Shown: piece by piece, positions 20,587-28,587 of the stretch
Layout: every line of letters starts with the position of its first letter
How positions within the stretch are numbered: position 1 is the first letter of the stretch
Assembly (NCBI RefSeq): GCF_900221005.1
Contig: NZ_OBQI01000003.1
Coordinates: 677,420 to 741,419 of the forward strand
Origin: Blastococcus aggregatus
Lineage (GTDB): Bacteria; Actinomycetota; Actinomycetes; Mycobacteriales; Geodermatophilaceae
Direction of reading: 5' to 3'
Length of the DNA: 64,000 nt
The notes under the pieces: model-generated
Databases searched by the model: none
What the model was told of the DNA's origin: nothing
The model's input: the letters and a program-made list of their open reading frames with translations, nothing else
Position numbers and translations under genes: made by a program

Positions 20587-20979
20587 ATGAGCACCACCCG
20601 CGCCGCCTCGGCGGCGTCACCGGCGACTCCACAGGAGTCAGCTGACTCCCCGGTCTACCGGCACGTCGTGGCTGACACCCGCCGTGCCCTGACATTGATG
20701 GAGATCGGCGAGATCGTCGGCGCCGGAGAGCGCGCCATCCAGAAGTGGGCTGCCGGCACCGCCCGCCCCGAAGGCGCCAAGCGAGACCGCCTACTGGAAC
20801 TGCAGTACGTGATCGAGGAACTGTCCGACGTCTACCGCCCCGAGGGCGTGGAGATCTGGCTGCACTCCCCTCAGCGGGCTCTGCAGGGCAGGCGCCCACT
20901 CGACGTCCTGAAAACTGGTGAGTTCCAGACCGTGCTGCAACTGGTGCAGCGCCTGGCCGGCGGACCGAAGGTCCGCTGA
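20587..20979 (+). CDS. Xre/MbcA/ParS-type antitoxin
   Basis: The 130-residue protein has an N-terminal helix-turn-helix region (LMEIGEIVGAGERAIQKW, about residues 38-55) and a C-terminal Xre/MbcA/ParS toxin-binding domain (GVEIWLHSPQRALQGRRPLD then EFQTVLQLVQRL). In the RES-Xre family this protein neutralises the RES toxin and autorepresses the operon. The ATG at 20587 is set by AGGAGGA at 20574-20580. The RES gene starts 2 nt after the stop. The pair sits just inside the putative island, where toxin-antitoxin systems are common. Confidence 0.87.
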   Translation: MSTTRAASAASPATPQESADSPVYRHVVADTRRALTLMEIGEIVGAGERAIQKWAAGTARPEGAKRDRLLELQYVIEELSDVYRPEGVEIWLHSPQRALQGRRPLDVLKTGEFQTVLQLVQRLAGGPKVR

Positions 20980-20981
20980 CC

Positions 20982-21557
20982 GTGCAGAGGTCCACGGCCG
21001 AGCGGGTTGCTGCCGTCAGTCTGGTCCGTGTCGAGGGGACGTTCTACCGGCATGCGGCCCTCAACCGTGACGCGTTCGCCGGCGGAGATCAAGGGCGCTG
21101 GGGAGAGAACTTTCCGGTCATCTACCTAGGCCGCCCAGTGTCGGCAGTCACGGTCGAGGCCTACCGGCACCTGGTGGAGGAATACGGCATTCCCGCCGAC
21201 CAGGTGCAGCCCCGAAGGCTATACACGGTGACCGTCACTGTGGACCAAGTCCTCGACCTCACCGTCACCGCCAACCTAGCTGCCGTCGGCCTCACCGAGG
21301 ACGACGTCCGATCACCAGTCGATGACTACGAAGCCTGTCAGCGGGTGGCCGCCGCCGCTCACCAACTGGAAATCCAAGCAGTACTTGCCCCCTCGGCTAC
21401 GGGCCTGGGCGAAACGCTGGCGCTCTTCCGTGAGCGATTGACCCTCGCGGGGGCGCTACAGGTCGAAGCCGAGGAGACGTGGGAGACCCTGCCCGCTGAC
21501 CCGCGCACCCTCCGCCTCCTGAACCCGGTCCACCGGGGACGCCCGGCCGAATCCTGA
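20982..21557 (+). CDS. RES-family toxin (predicted NADase)
   Basis: The 191-residue product matches the RES domain. It has Arg in FYRHAAL (near residue 19), the GRWGE turn, the conserved Glu in AVTVEAYRHLVEEYG, and a Ser-containing LAPSATGLGETLALF segment near residue 130, together giving the R-E-S triad. Known RES toxins deplete NAD+ in the cell. The GTG start follows the antitoxin stop by 2 nt, as in the usual antitoxin-toxin order. A C-terminal extension of about 40 residues lies beyond the core. Confidence 0.87.
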   Translation: MQRSTAERVAAVSLVRVEGTFYRHAALNRDAFAGGDQGRWGENFPVIYLGRPVSAVTVEAYRHLVEEYGIPADQVQPRRLYTVTVTVDQVLDLTVTANLAAVGLTEDDVRSPVDDYEACQRVAAAAHQLEIQAVLAPSATGLGETLALFRERLTLAGALQVEAEETWETLPADPRTLRLLNPVHRGRPAES

Positions 21558-22142
21558 CCCGCGGTCGAATACACCTCCTCTAGCCTCGCCAGCCAAACAC
21601 CCGCCTGCCCTGGCCTGACCCGCCAGCGGCCGCCAACTAGAGGGCGGTGCGTTACCTGGCGCGGTAGTCGTTCAAGACCCAACTGGTGACTGCGGCGCTG
21701 CGCCTCCGACGGCGCAAGCGTTGAGCTAGGGGGCGTGCTGGACGGCGTACGGATCCTGGCGACCCGCCGCGGTTCTGGCAAACCGCGATGCTGTCGCCCG
21801 TGCGACCGGAGCCCGCAACCTTCGCCAGGACGAGGCCGACCAGCGAGCGGACGGCAACTCGTGCAGCAGTCCCCCACCTGCGATCAGAACTAGACGTTCT
21901 GCGGACTTCTTGCGGACTTTCTGCGGACTGGCCGGCTGACGTTGCCAGCTGCCTCGTCCGCCGTAGTCACAAGGCAAGAGCGGGTTGACTTAGTTCCCGC
22001 CCGGCCGACGCCCTCCTGCACCCCCCTATTGGCCAAGGCGTGACCTCGACGAGATGCGGCTGGCACCGACAGGACAGGCCCTCACCGGCAGCCCGAAGCC
22101 GGGTTTCGCCGACGAGGGTTCTCGACGTCCAGCGACGCTCCG
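21558..22142. other. non-coding stretch between toxin and arsR
   Basis: About 585 bp without a supported gene; the open frames on either strand have no domain or ribosome binding site. It contains three 11-bp tandem repeats at 21897-21929. It separates the toxin-antitoxin module from the arsenic block and may be a junction of two acquisitions. Confidence 0.5.
21897..21929. repeat. three tandem 11-bp repeats (TTCTGCGGACT)
   Basis: TGCGGACT occurs at 21900, 21911 and 21922, exactly 11 bp apart. The full units are TTCTGCGGACT, TCTTGCGGACT and TTCTGCGGACT. One-turn spacing suggests a protein-binding array, such as recombinase arm sites or an operator, but no binding protein is identified. Confidence 0.55.
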
Positions 22143-22499
22143 TCAGCGGGGCGCGAGAGCGCCGCGGAGGTTCTCCAGTGCGGCAGGGACGACGGCGTAC
22201 CAGACGTTGCGCCCCCGCTTCTCGCTCACCACGATGCCGGCCTCGCGCAGCTTGGCGAGGTGCGAACTCACCGTGCCCTGACTGCGGCCCGCGGGCTGGA
22301 CCAGGTCGCATGCGCACACCGCGCCCCCCTCGGCGGTGGCCAGTAATGACACCAACCGCAGGCGCACGGGATCGCCCAGTGCAGCGAACTGCCGGGCGAG
22401 CGTCTCGGCGTCCGGCTCGCTGAGCAGCGTCGATGCCAGGGGCGCGCAGCAGGCGACCACCTCTGGCTGGTCGAGCACTGGAAGCTCGTGCACGGCCAT
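22143..22499 (-). CDS. arsR: ArsR-family arsenic-responsive repressor
   Basis: The 118-residue winged-helix regulator has an early vicinal Cys pair in VVACCAPL, the DPVRLRLVSLLA core, and CACDLVQP in the DNA-recognition helix region followed by SQGTVSSHLAKLREAG. Cys clusters of this kind bind trivalent arsenic and release the repressor from DNA. The ATG has AGGAGG 6 nt upstream. The gene is divergent from the ArsO-like flavoprotein gene, and two perfect operator-like palindromes lie between them. Confidence 0.88.
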   Translation of the reverse strand: MAVHELPVLDQPEVVACCAPLASTLLSEPDAETLARQFAALGDPVRLRLVSLLATAEGGAVCACDLVQPAGRSQGTVSSHLAKLREAGIVVSEKRGRNVWYAVVPAALENLRGALAPR

Positions 22500-22537
22500 C
22501 CGTTCCTCCTGAACTCAGGCGCTTCGCCCCGCAAGAC

Positions 22538-22553
22538 ATTGACAACTATCAAT
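22538..22553. promoter_or_regulatory. ArsR operator, arsR-proximal
   Basis: ATTGACAACTATCAAT is a perfect ATTGA-N6-TCAAT inverted repeat 39 bp upstream of the divergent arsR start. It matches the usual layout of ArsR/SmtB operators. Binding is inferred. Confidence 0.7.
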
Positions 22554-22574
22554 ACGTCAGGCACGGTGCTTCGT

Positions 22575-22590
22575 ATTGACAGACGTCAAT
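22575..22590. promoter_or_regulatory. ArsR operator, arsO-side
   Basis: ATTGACAGACGTCAAT repeats the ATTGA-N6-TCAAT architecture 37 bp from the first site. The 293 bp from here to the arsO start hold no supported gene, only broken Arg/Pro-rich frames. Confidence 0.7.
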
Positions 22591-22883
22591 GTACCGCCGC
22601 ATGACGCGCACGCCAGCAGGTCGTCTCTCGGCCTCACTGCTGGGAGTGAGGGAGGAGCCGCGCCGCAACCGCCGCCTACGCCCTGGAGCTGCTGACCGAG
22701 ACCTGCGGCTGAGCTGCGCCGAGAGGCGAGCACCGCCCGCCTGGCCGGCATCGCCGCCTGCTCCCGCCCCAGCACCTGGCCCGTGCCGCCCGCCGCGCGT
22801 TCGACACCACCGCCCGACTCCGCCGCAGCGTCTCCCCCGCCTGCTGCGCGACCGCCTGACCCACCGACCGGAGGACCGTCCCC

Positions 22884-24407
22884 GTGACCAGCACACCCGC
22901 CCCCGCAAGCACCCTCGTTCGGCAGACCGACCTGCCGGCCATCGTCATCGGCGCCGGCCCCGTCGGCCTGGCCGCGGCCGCCCACCTCACCGACCGGGGC
23001 CTGACCCCGCTCGTGCTCGAGGCCGGCGACCACGTCGGTGCCGCGATGCGCGCCTGGGGACACATCCGCACCTTCACGCCGTGGCAGTACATCGTCGACC
23101 CCACCGCGGAGAAACTGCTCGCCCCCACCGGCTGGACGCGCCCGGCCGGAGACGTCCCGCCGACCGGTGCCGAAGTGGTCGCCGGCTACCTCGCCCCGCT
23201 GGCCGCCGTCCTCGGCGACGCCGTGGTCCGTACCGGTGCGCGGGTGGTGGCGGTGACCCGCGAGGGCCTGGACAAGTCCCGCACCCTGGGCCGCGAGCAG
23301 CGGCCCTTCCTCGTCCGGGTGCAGGACCGCGACGGCACGGTTCGCGATGTGCGGGCCGCCGCGGTCATCGACGCCTCGGGCACCTGGGGGCAGCGCAACC
23401 CGCTGGGCGCCTCCGGACTGCCCGCGGTCGGTGAGCCCGAGGCTGAGGCCGCCGGCGTGTTGGTCGGCCCGCTGCCCGACGTGCTGGGCACCGACCGGGC
23501 CCGGTTCGCCGGCCGGCGCACCCTTGTGGTCGGCATGGGTCACTCGGCGGCCAACACGCTGCTGAGCTTGGCGCAGCTGGCCCGAGCGGCGGCCGGCACC
23601 GAGATCGTGTGGGCCATCCGCGGCACCGACGCCCGCCGGCTGTTCGGCGGCGGCGAGGCCGATGAGCTACCCGACCGCGGCAAGCTGGGCACCGACCTGC
23701 GGTCGCTGGTCGTCTCCGGCGCCATCGAGCACCAGGCCGGGTTCTCCATCACCGGCCTGGAACTCACCGGCGACGGCACGGTGACCGTGGTCGGGCAGAC
23801 CGCCGAGGGTGAGCAGCGCATCGAAGGTGTGCACAACGTCGCCGCAGCGACCGGGTTCCGGCCGGATGTGGCGATGCTCAGCGAGGTCCGCCTCGACCTC
23901 GACGCCGGCCTGGACGCTCCTCGCCAGCTGGCCCCGCTGGTTGACCCTGCCTTCCACTCCTGCGGCACCGTGCCCCCGCACGGCCACCGCGAGCTCGCTC
24001 ACCCGGAGGACCCGGGCTTCTACATGGTCGGGATGAAGTCCTACGGGCGCGCGCCGACGTTCCTGATCACCACCGGAAACGAGCAGGTCCGCTCCATCGC
24101 CGCGCACCTGGCCGGTGACGACGCGGCCGCCGACGAGGTGCAGCTGGTGCTCCCCGAGACCGGTGTCTGCTCCGTGAGCCTCCCGCTCACCGACGACCTG
24201 ACGACGGCCGGCGGCAGCTGCTGCGGCACCGCGCCGGCGGCTGAGCTTCCGGCTGAGGTGGACGCCGCGCACGCCGCGTGGGCCAACGGCGAGGCGCGGG
24301 TCGGCTTCGCCACCGGCGTCGAAGGCGGCCGGGCCGCCGACACCGACGGCGGGGTGCTGCCGCTGGCCGAGGTGCGTGGCCAGGCCGGCGGCTCGTGCTG
24401 CGGCTGA
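22884..24407 (+). CDS. ArsO-like flavin-dependent oxidoreductase of the arsenic operon
   Basis: This 507-residue flavoprotein has an N-terminal FAD Rossmann motif (VIGAGPVGLAAAAHL), a second NAD(P)H-binding motif (VVGMGHSAANTL near residue 215) and the ATGFRPD signature of FAD-dependent monooxygenases. A C-terminal tail carries two Cys pairs (GGSCCGTA and a terminal SCCG), which look like soft-metal ligands for arsenic species. Such genes occur in actinobacterial ars operons with MFS genes; the reaction is not settled by sequence. The ATG is preceded by GGAGGA about 11 nt upstream. The downstream MFS gene is on the same strand. Confidence 0.75.
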   Translation: MTSTPAPASTLVRQTDLPAIVIGAGPVGLAAAAHLTDRGLTPLVLEAGDHVGAAMRAWGHIRTFTPWQYIVDPTAEKLLAPTGWTRPAGDVPPTGAEVVAGYLAPLAAVLGDAVVRTGARVVAVTREGLDKSRTLGREQRPFLVRVQDRDGTVRDVRAAAVIDASGTWGQRNPLGASGLPAVGEPEAEAAGVLVGPLPDVLGTDRARFAGRRTLVVGMGHSAANTLLSLAQLARAAAGTEIVWAIRGTDARRLFGGGEADELPDRGKLGTDLRSLVVSGAIEHQAGFSITGLELTGDGTVTVVGQTAEGEQRIEGVHNVAAATGFRPDVAMLSEVRLDLDAGLDAPRQLAPLVDPAFHSCGTVPPHGHRELAHPEDPGFYMVGMKSYGRAPTFLITTGNEQVRSIAAHLAGDDAAADEVQLVLPETGVCSVSLPLTDDLTTAGGSCCGTAPAAELPAEVDAAHAAWANGEARVGFATGVEGGRAADTDGGVLPLAEVRGQAGGSCCG

Positions 24408-24447
24408 CCTCCCGGCGCCGGCCCCGCAGATCGGGCAGCCTGGCCAG

Positions 24448-25785
24448 GTGACATCGCGGGAAGAGCTGGCGCCGGCTGCACGCCGGGCCGCGACGGGCAC
24501 CCCCGCGGCCGAAGACGCCTTCCCGGGATGGCGCATCGTCGCGGTCCTGTCGGCGGGTCAGATCGTCAGCTGGGGCGTGCAGTACTACGCGTTCCCAGTC
24601 GCGCTGACGACCATCACCGCCGACACCGGCTGGTCGACCGCAGCGACAACGGGTGCGTTCACCGCTGGGCTGGTCGTCTCGGCGCTGGCCGGCATCCCGA
24701 TGGGGCGGTGGCTGGACCGGTTCGGGCCGCGTCCCGTGATGACCGCCGGCTCGGTGCTGGCGGCGGCGTCCATGGCCGCCGTCGCGCTGGCTCCGAGCCT
24801 GGGCTGGTTCTTCGCGGCGTGGCTGGTCGCCGGCGTCGCGATGTCAGCAACCCTGTACCAGCCGGCGTTCGCCGCCCTCACCGGCTGGTACGGCCCGCAC
24901 CGGGTGCGCGCGTTGACCGCGCTGACCCTGGTCGCCGGGCTGGCGAGCACCGTCTTCGCGCCGCTGACCAGCCTGCTGCTGGAGCAGCTGAGCTGGCGCA
25001 GCACCTACCTGGTACTCGCCGGTGTGCTCGGGGTAGCGACCGTGCCGCTGCACCTGATGGGGCTGCGCCGGCCCTGGCCCGGGGCTGCGGCTGCCGCCGC
25101 CCCCTCTGCTCCCATTGAGCGCCCCGGTGAGATCGGCGGGCCGGCTCCGGCCAGCGATGGTGCGGTACGGGCGGTGCTGACCAGCCGGCCGTTCTGGCTG
25201 CTGTCCGGCGGTCTGACGCTGACCGCGTTCGGGCTGTACGCAACCAGCGTCACGCTGCTCATCCCGCTGCTGACCGAACGCGGCATGTCGGCCTCGCTGG
25301 CTGCGACCACCCTGGGTCTGCTGGGCGCCGGCCAGCTGCTGGGTCGACTCGGCTATGCCCCGCTGACCGCTCGCACCGGGCCGGCGACCCGGGCGGTGGT
25401 CATCGTCGCCGCGTCGGCGGCCGCCATCGGCCTGCTGGCTGCTGTGCCGGGACCGGCGTGGGCGCTGATTGCTGTGGCGGTGCTGGTCGGCGCGGTCCGC
25501 GGGGCCGGCACCCTGCTTCAGGCCACGGTCGTCGCCGAGGAGTGGGGGCCGGCCCGCTATGGGTCCCTGGCCGGGGCGTTCGCCGCCCCCATCACCGCGG
25601 CCGCGGCCCTGGCTCCCTTCGGCGGTGCCGCACTGACCGACATCGTCGGATCCCGCACCGGTGCGCTCACCGCACTGGCGTGCCTGGTGGCGTTCGGGAC
25701 GGTGCTCGTCGCCGCCGCTCACGGCGGCCGACGGCCCGGCGAGCCCCTCTCAGCCGGCGTGGGTGGCGAGCAGACGGTCGCGTAG
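24448..25785 (+). CDS. MFS transporter of the arsenic operon
   Basis: This is an integral membrane protein of about 445 residues with twelve predicted helices in two halves joined by a Pro/Ala-rich loop near residue 215. The motif GRWLDRFGPRPVM between helices 2 and 3 is the MFS signature. Its place directly after the ArsO-like gene suggests export of an arsenic compound produced by that enzyme. The GTG at 24448 is preferred; an in-frame GTG at 24376 would overlap the flavoprotein gene and add a Pro/Ala-rich extension. Its 3' end overlaps the convergent arsC gene by 36 bp. Confidence 0.82.
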   Translation: MTSREELAPAARRAATGTPAAEDAFPGWRIVAVLSAGQIVSWGVQYYAFPVALTTITADTGWSTAATTGAFTAGLVVSALAGIPMGRWLDRFGPRPVMTAGSVLAAASMAAVALAPSLGWFFAAWLVAGVAMSATLYQPAFAALTGWYGPHRVRALTALTLVAGLASTVFAPLTSLLLEQLSWRSTYLVLAGVLGVATVPLHLMGLRRPWPGAAAAAAPSAPIERPGEIGGPAPASDGAVRAVLTSRPFWLLSGGLTLTAFGLYATSVTLLIPLLTERGMSASLAATTLGLLGAGQLLGRLGYAPLTARTGPATRAVVIVAASAAAIGLLAAVPGPAWALIAVAVLVGAVRGAGTLLQATVVAEEWGPARYGSLAGAFAAPITAAAALAPFGGAALTDIVGSRTGALTALACLVAFGTVLVAAAHGGRRPGEPLSAGVGGEQTVA

Positions 25786-26232
25786 ATCGTCGACGCGGGC
25801 GGCGATGTCGTCGCGGACCAGCCGCATCCGCTCGATGCCGTCGATGCCCCTGCTCGAGGGTTCGCCGGTCACCCATGTCTCGAACCGGGCCCCCGGCTGC
25901 AGCTGGGCGGCCGCGGCGACCAGGTCGTCGTCGATGCGGGCCTCGGTGCCCAGGGTGACGACCACGTCGGCGGCGGCGATGAGGTCAGCGGTGACTGGGC
26001 GGGGCCGGGCGCCGGTGATGTCGACCCCGACCTCCAGCAGCGACTGCGCCGACAGGGAGTTGACTGCCTCGCCGGGCCGTGTGCCGGCCGAGGTGACGTC
26101 GACGCTGTCCCCCGCGGCGGCGTTCATGAGCCCGGCGGCCATCTGGGACTTGCCGGCGTTCTTCACGCACACGAACAGCACCCGCGGCGCGGCCTGCGGC
26201 GAGCCTGCGGCTGCGTGCTGTCCGGCGCGCAT
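25750..26232 (-). CDS. arsenate reductase/low-molecular-weight phosphatase family
   Basis: The 160-residue product has the P-loop CVKNAGKSQ near residue 22, a variant of the CxxNxxRS signature with Lys in place of Arg, followed by GLMNAAAGDSVDVTSAGTRPG. It lacks the GCGDACP motif seen in its two neighbours and instead has TLGTEARID, so it may be a distinct subclass or a divergent paralogue. It probably reduces arsenate or removes an arseno-mycothiol adduct. Its ATG overlaps the stop of the upstream arsC by 1 nt (TGATG). Confidence 0.8.
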   Translation of the reverse strand: MRAGQHAAAGSPQAAPRVLFVCVKNAGKSQMAAGLMNAAAGDSVDVTSAGTRPGEAVNSLSAQSLLEVGVDITGARPRPVTADLIAAADVVVTLGTEARIDDDLVAAAAQLQPGARFETWVTGEPSSRGIDGIERMRLVRDDIAARVDDLRDRLLATHAG

Positions 26233-26666
26233 CAGCCAGTGTGTGCGGCGCCGGCGGTCGCAGCCGGCACGCCGAGCTCGGTCAGCAGTCCGCGGATGCG
26301 GCCCTCGATGTCGTCGCGGATCGGGCGGACGGCGTCGACGCCCTGCCCGGCCGGGTCTTCCAGCTCCCAGTCCAGGTACCGCTTGCCGGGGAAGATCGGG
26401 CAGGCGTCGCCGCAGCCCATCGTGATGACCACGTCGGAGGCCTGTACCGCTTCGGTGGTCAGCACCTTGGGCCGTGCGGTGGAGATGTCGATGCCGACTT
26501 CAGCCATCGCCTGCAACGCGGCGGGGTTGACCTGGTCTGCCGGGAGTGAGCCGGCTGACCGCACCTCGACGGCGTCCCCGGCGAGGTGGGTGAGCCAGCC
26601 GGCGGCCATCTGGGATCGGCCGGCGTTGTGCACGCAGACGAACAGGACGCTGGGCTTCTCGGACAC
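26232..26666 (-). CDS. arsC: arsenate reductase (ArsC), thioredoxin/mycothiol type
   Basis: The 144-residue enzyme reduces arsenate to arsenite for export by Acr3. It has the LMW-phosphatase P-loop CVHNAGRSQMAAG near residue 10, RSAGSLPAD and the MGCGDACPIFPGKRY motif containing further redox Cys residues. The GTG at 26666 was chosen because the N-terminus then matches the compact family length, with GAGAGG about 10 nt upstream. It lies between two other arsC-like genes in one operon with acr3. Confidence 0.9.
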   Translation of the reverse strand: MSEKPSVLFVCVHNAGRSQMAAGWLTHLAGDAVEVRSAGSLPADQVNPAALQAMAEVGIDISTARPKVLTTEAVQASDVVITMGCGDACPIFPGKRYLDWELEDPAGQGVDAVRPIRDDIEGRIRGLLTELGVPAATAGAAHTG

Positions 26667-26680
26667 GGAAGGAATGCCTC

Positions 26681-27334
26681 TCAGCTGAGGGTGGCGGACG
26701 GAACGAGCTCGGCCAGCAGGGCACGGACCCGGGTGTCGATGTCGGTGCGGATCGCGCGGACCTCCCCGACGCTCAGCCCGGCGGGGTCGCGAACGGACCA
26801 GTCCAGGTACCGCTTGCCGGGGTACACCGGGCAGGCGTCGCCGCAGCCCATCGTGATGACCACGTCGGCGGCCTGCACGACGTCGTCGGTCAGCGGCTTG
26901 GGGAACTCCGCATCGAGGTCGACGCCGACCTCGGCCATCGCCTCGGTCACCGCGTCGTCGATCTGCGCCGAGGGCAGCGAGCCGGCGGACCGGACGTGCA
27001 CCTGTCCGGCGGCGTGCGCGTTGAGCAGACCGGCGGCCATCTGGGAGCGGCCGGCGTTGTGCACACACACGAACAAGACCTCGGGCACGCCGGTGGTGAT
27101 GGCGCCTTTGGCCTGAGCGAGGGCGGTGAGCCGCTCGGTGGCGAACCGGGCGGTGAGCGCGGGCAGGTGGGTGGTGACCTTCGCGGTGCGGCGCAGGGCG
27201 GTGTATGACTCGAACACGTACCTGTCGACGGTCTCCCGGGCGAACACCCCGGTGAAGCGGGCGGCCAGGTCATCGGCCAGCCGGTGCAGGGCGGCCTCGG
27301 GGGTGAGCAGGCCCGGCAGGGACTTCTCGGTCAT
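26681..27334 (-). CDS. arsC: arsenate reductase with N-terminal three-helix domain
   Basis: This 217-residue protein joins an N-terminal helical domain (residues 1-85, including RFTGVFARETVDRYVFESY) to a full arsenate reductase domain with CVHNAGRSQMAAG, RSAGSLPSA and MGCGDACPVYPGKRY. The helical domain occurs in some actinobacterial arsenate-mycothiol transferases, where it may form a substrate channel or dimer. The ATG overlaps the acr3 stop by 4 nt (ATGA), so it is translated directly after the pump. Confidence 0.9.
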   Translation of the reverse strand: MTEKSLPGLLTPEAALHRLADDLAARFTGVFARETVDRYVFESYTALRRTAKVTTHLPALTARFATERLTALAQAKGAITTGVPEVLFVCVHNAGRSQMAAGLLNAHAAGQVHVRSAGSLPSAQIDDAVTEAMAEVGVDLDAEFPKPLTDDVVQAADVVITMGCGDACPVYPGKRYLDWSVRDPAGLSVGEVRAIRTDIDTRVRALLAELVPSATLS

Positions 27335-28455
27335 CGCGAACTCCGAACGGTGGCGGGAACGGTGGGGTCGCCGGGGAACCAGCGCCGTGCCACCCACAGC
27401 GACACGTAGACCAGGGCGACGAGGACAGGAACCTCGATCAGCGGGCCGACGACCCCGGCGAGCGCCTGCCCGCTGGTCACGCCGAAGGTGCCGATGGCGA
27501 CGGCGATGGCCAGCTCGAAGTTGTTGCCCGCGGCGGTGAACGCCAGCGTCGCGGTCTTCGCGTAGCCGAGCCCAAGCCGCATGCCGAGGAGGAAAGAGCC
27601 GCCGAACATCAGCGCGAAGTAGGCCAGCAGCGGCAGCGCGATGCGGGCGACGTCCCAGGGGTTCGAGGTGATCGCGTCGCCCTGCAGCGCGAACAGCATG
27701 ACGATGGTGAACAGCAGCCCGTAGAGCGCCACGGGCCCGATACGGGGCAGGAAGCGCTCCTCGTACCAGTCGCGGCCGCGGCGTCGCTCGCCGATCGTGC
27801 GGGTGAGGTAGCCGGCGACCAGCGGAATGCCGAGGAACACCAGGACCGACAGGACGATCGCCCAGAAGCTGAACTCCGCCGACGTCGTCTCCAGGCCCAG
27901 CCAGCCGGGCAGCACCTGGAGGTAGAACCAGCCCAGGACGGCGAAGGCGACGATCTGGAACACCGAGTTGATGGCGACCAGCACGGCGGCCGCCTCGCGG
28001 TCACCGCAGGACAGGTCGTTCCAGATCAGCACCATCGCGATGCAGCGGGCCAAGCCCACGATGATGAGCCCCGTCCGGTACTCGGCCTGGTCGGGCAGCA
28101 GCGCCCAGGCCAGCGCGAACATCAGCGCGGGCCCGAGGACCCAGTTGAGCGCCAGGCTCGCGATGAGCAGCTTCCGGTCGCCCGTGACACGGTCCAGTTC
28201 CGAGTACCGCACCTTGGCCAGCACCGGGTACATCATCAGCAGCAGGCCCACCGCGATCGGCAGGCTGACGTTGCCGACCTCGATGGCGGACAGGGCGTCG
28301 TCCACGCCCGGGACCCAGCGGCCCAGCGCCAGGCCGAGCGCCATGGCGGCGACGATCCAGACCGGCAGGAACCGGTCCAGCATCGACAGCCGCGCCATCA
28401 CCGGCGTCCCGACGTCGGTGCTCGGCTGCGGGGTCTCCGCGACGGTGTCACTCAT
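27331..28455 (-). CDS. acr3: arsenite efflux transporter Acr3
   Basis: The 374-residue integral membrane protein is of the ACR3 family, exporting arsenite driven by the proton gradient. It has ten predicted helices, and the signature LARCIAMVLIWNDLSCGD near residue 125 contains the conserved Cys for thiol coordination. AAGNNFELAIAVAI near residue 305 is the second conserved region. The gene is first in the operon acr3-arsC-arsC-arsC and divergent from the second arsR, with two operator-like palindromes between them. Confidence 0.93.
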   Translation of the reverse strand: MSDTVAETPQPSTDVGTPVMARLSMLDRFLPVWIVAAMALGLALGRWVPGVDDALSAIEVGNVSLPIAVGLLLMMYPVLAKVRYSELDRVTGDRKLLIASLALNWVLGPALMFALAWALLPDQAEYRTGLIIVGLARCIAMVLIWNDLSCGDREAAAVLVAINSVFQIVAFAVLGWFYLQVLPGWLGLETTSAEFSFWAIVLSVLVFLGIPLVAGYLTRTIGERRRGRDWYEERFLPRIGPVALYGLLFTIVMLFALQGDAITSNPWDVARIALPLLAYFALMFGGSFLLGMRLGLGYAKTATLAFTAAGNNFELAIAVAIGTFGVTSGQALAGVVGPLIEVPVLVALVYVSLWVARRWFPGDPTVPATVRSSR

Positions 28456-28520
28456 GAATTCGGCGGGCCTCTCGTTCGGTGCGGGTCCCGGGCGACGCCC
28501 GCACACCAGGCGCGGCAGCC

Positions 28521-28567
28521 ATCGACCGTCGTCGATGACTGTGCCCGAGGCATCGACAGGCGTCAAT
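28521..28567. promoter_or_regulatory. two ArsR-box-like palindromes between acr3 and arsR
   Basis: ATCGACCGTCGTCGAT at 28521-28536 and ATCGACAGGCGTCAAT at 28552-28567 both follow the ATyGA-N6-TCrAT layout of the boxes at 22538 and 22575. They lie in the divergent acr3/arsR promoter region, the second about 20 bp before the arsR start. This suggests both arsR genes recognise similar sites. Confidence 0.6.
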
Positions 28568-28587
28568 CTCCCGGGCACACTGGCCAG

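Noticed and set aside
22589..22883. Arg/Pro-rich frame between the ArsR operators and the ArsO-like gene
   Set aside because: Its composition is that of a shadow frame. Another frame has internal stops, so only a decayed gene could be argued.
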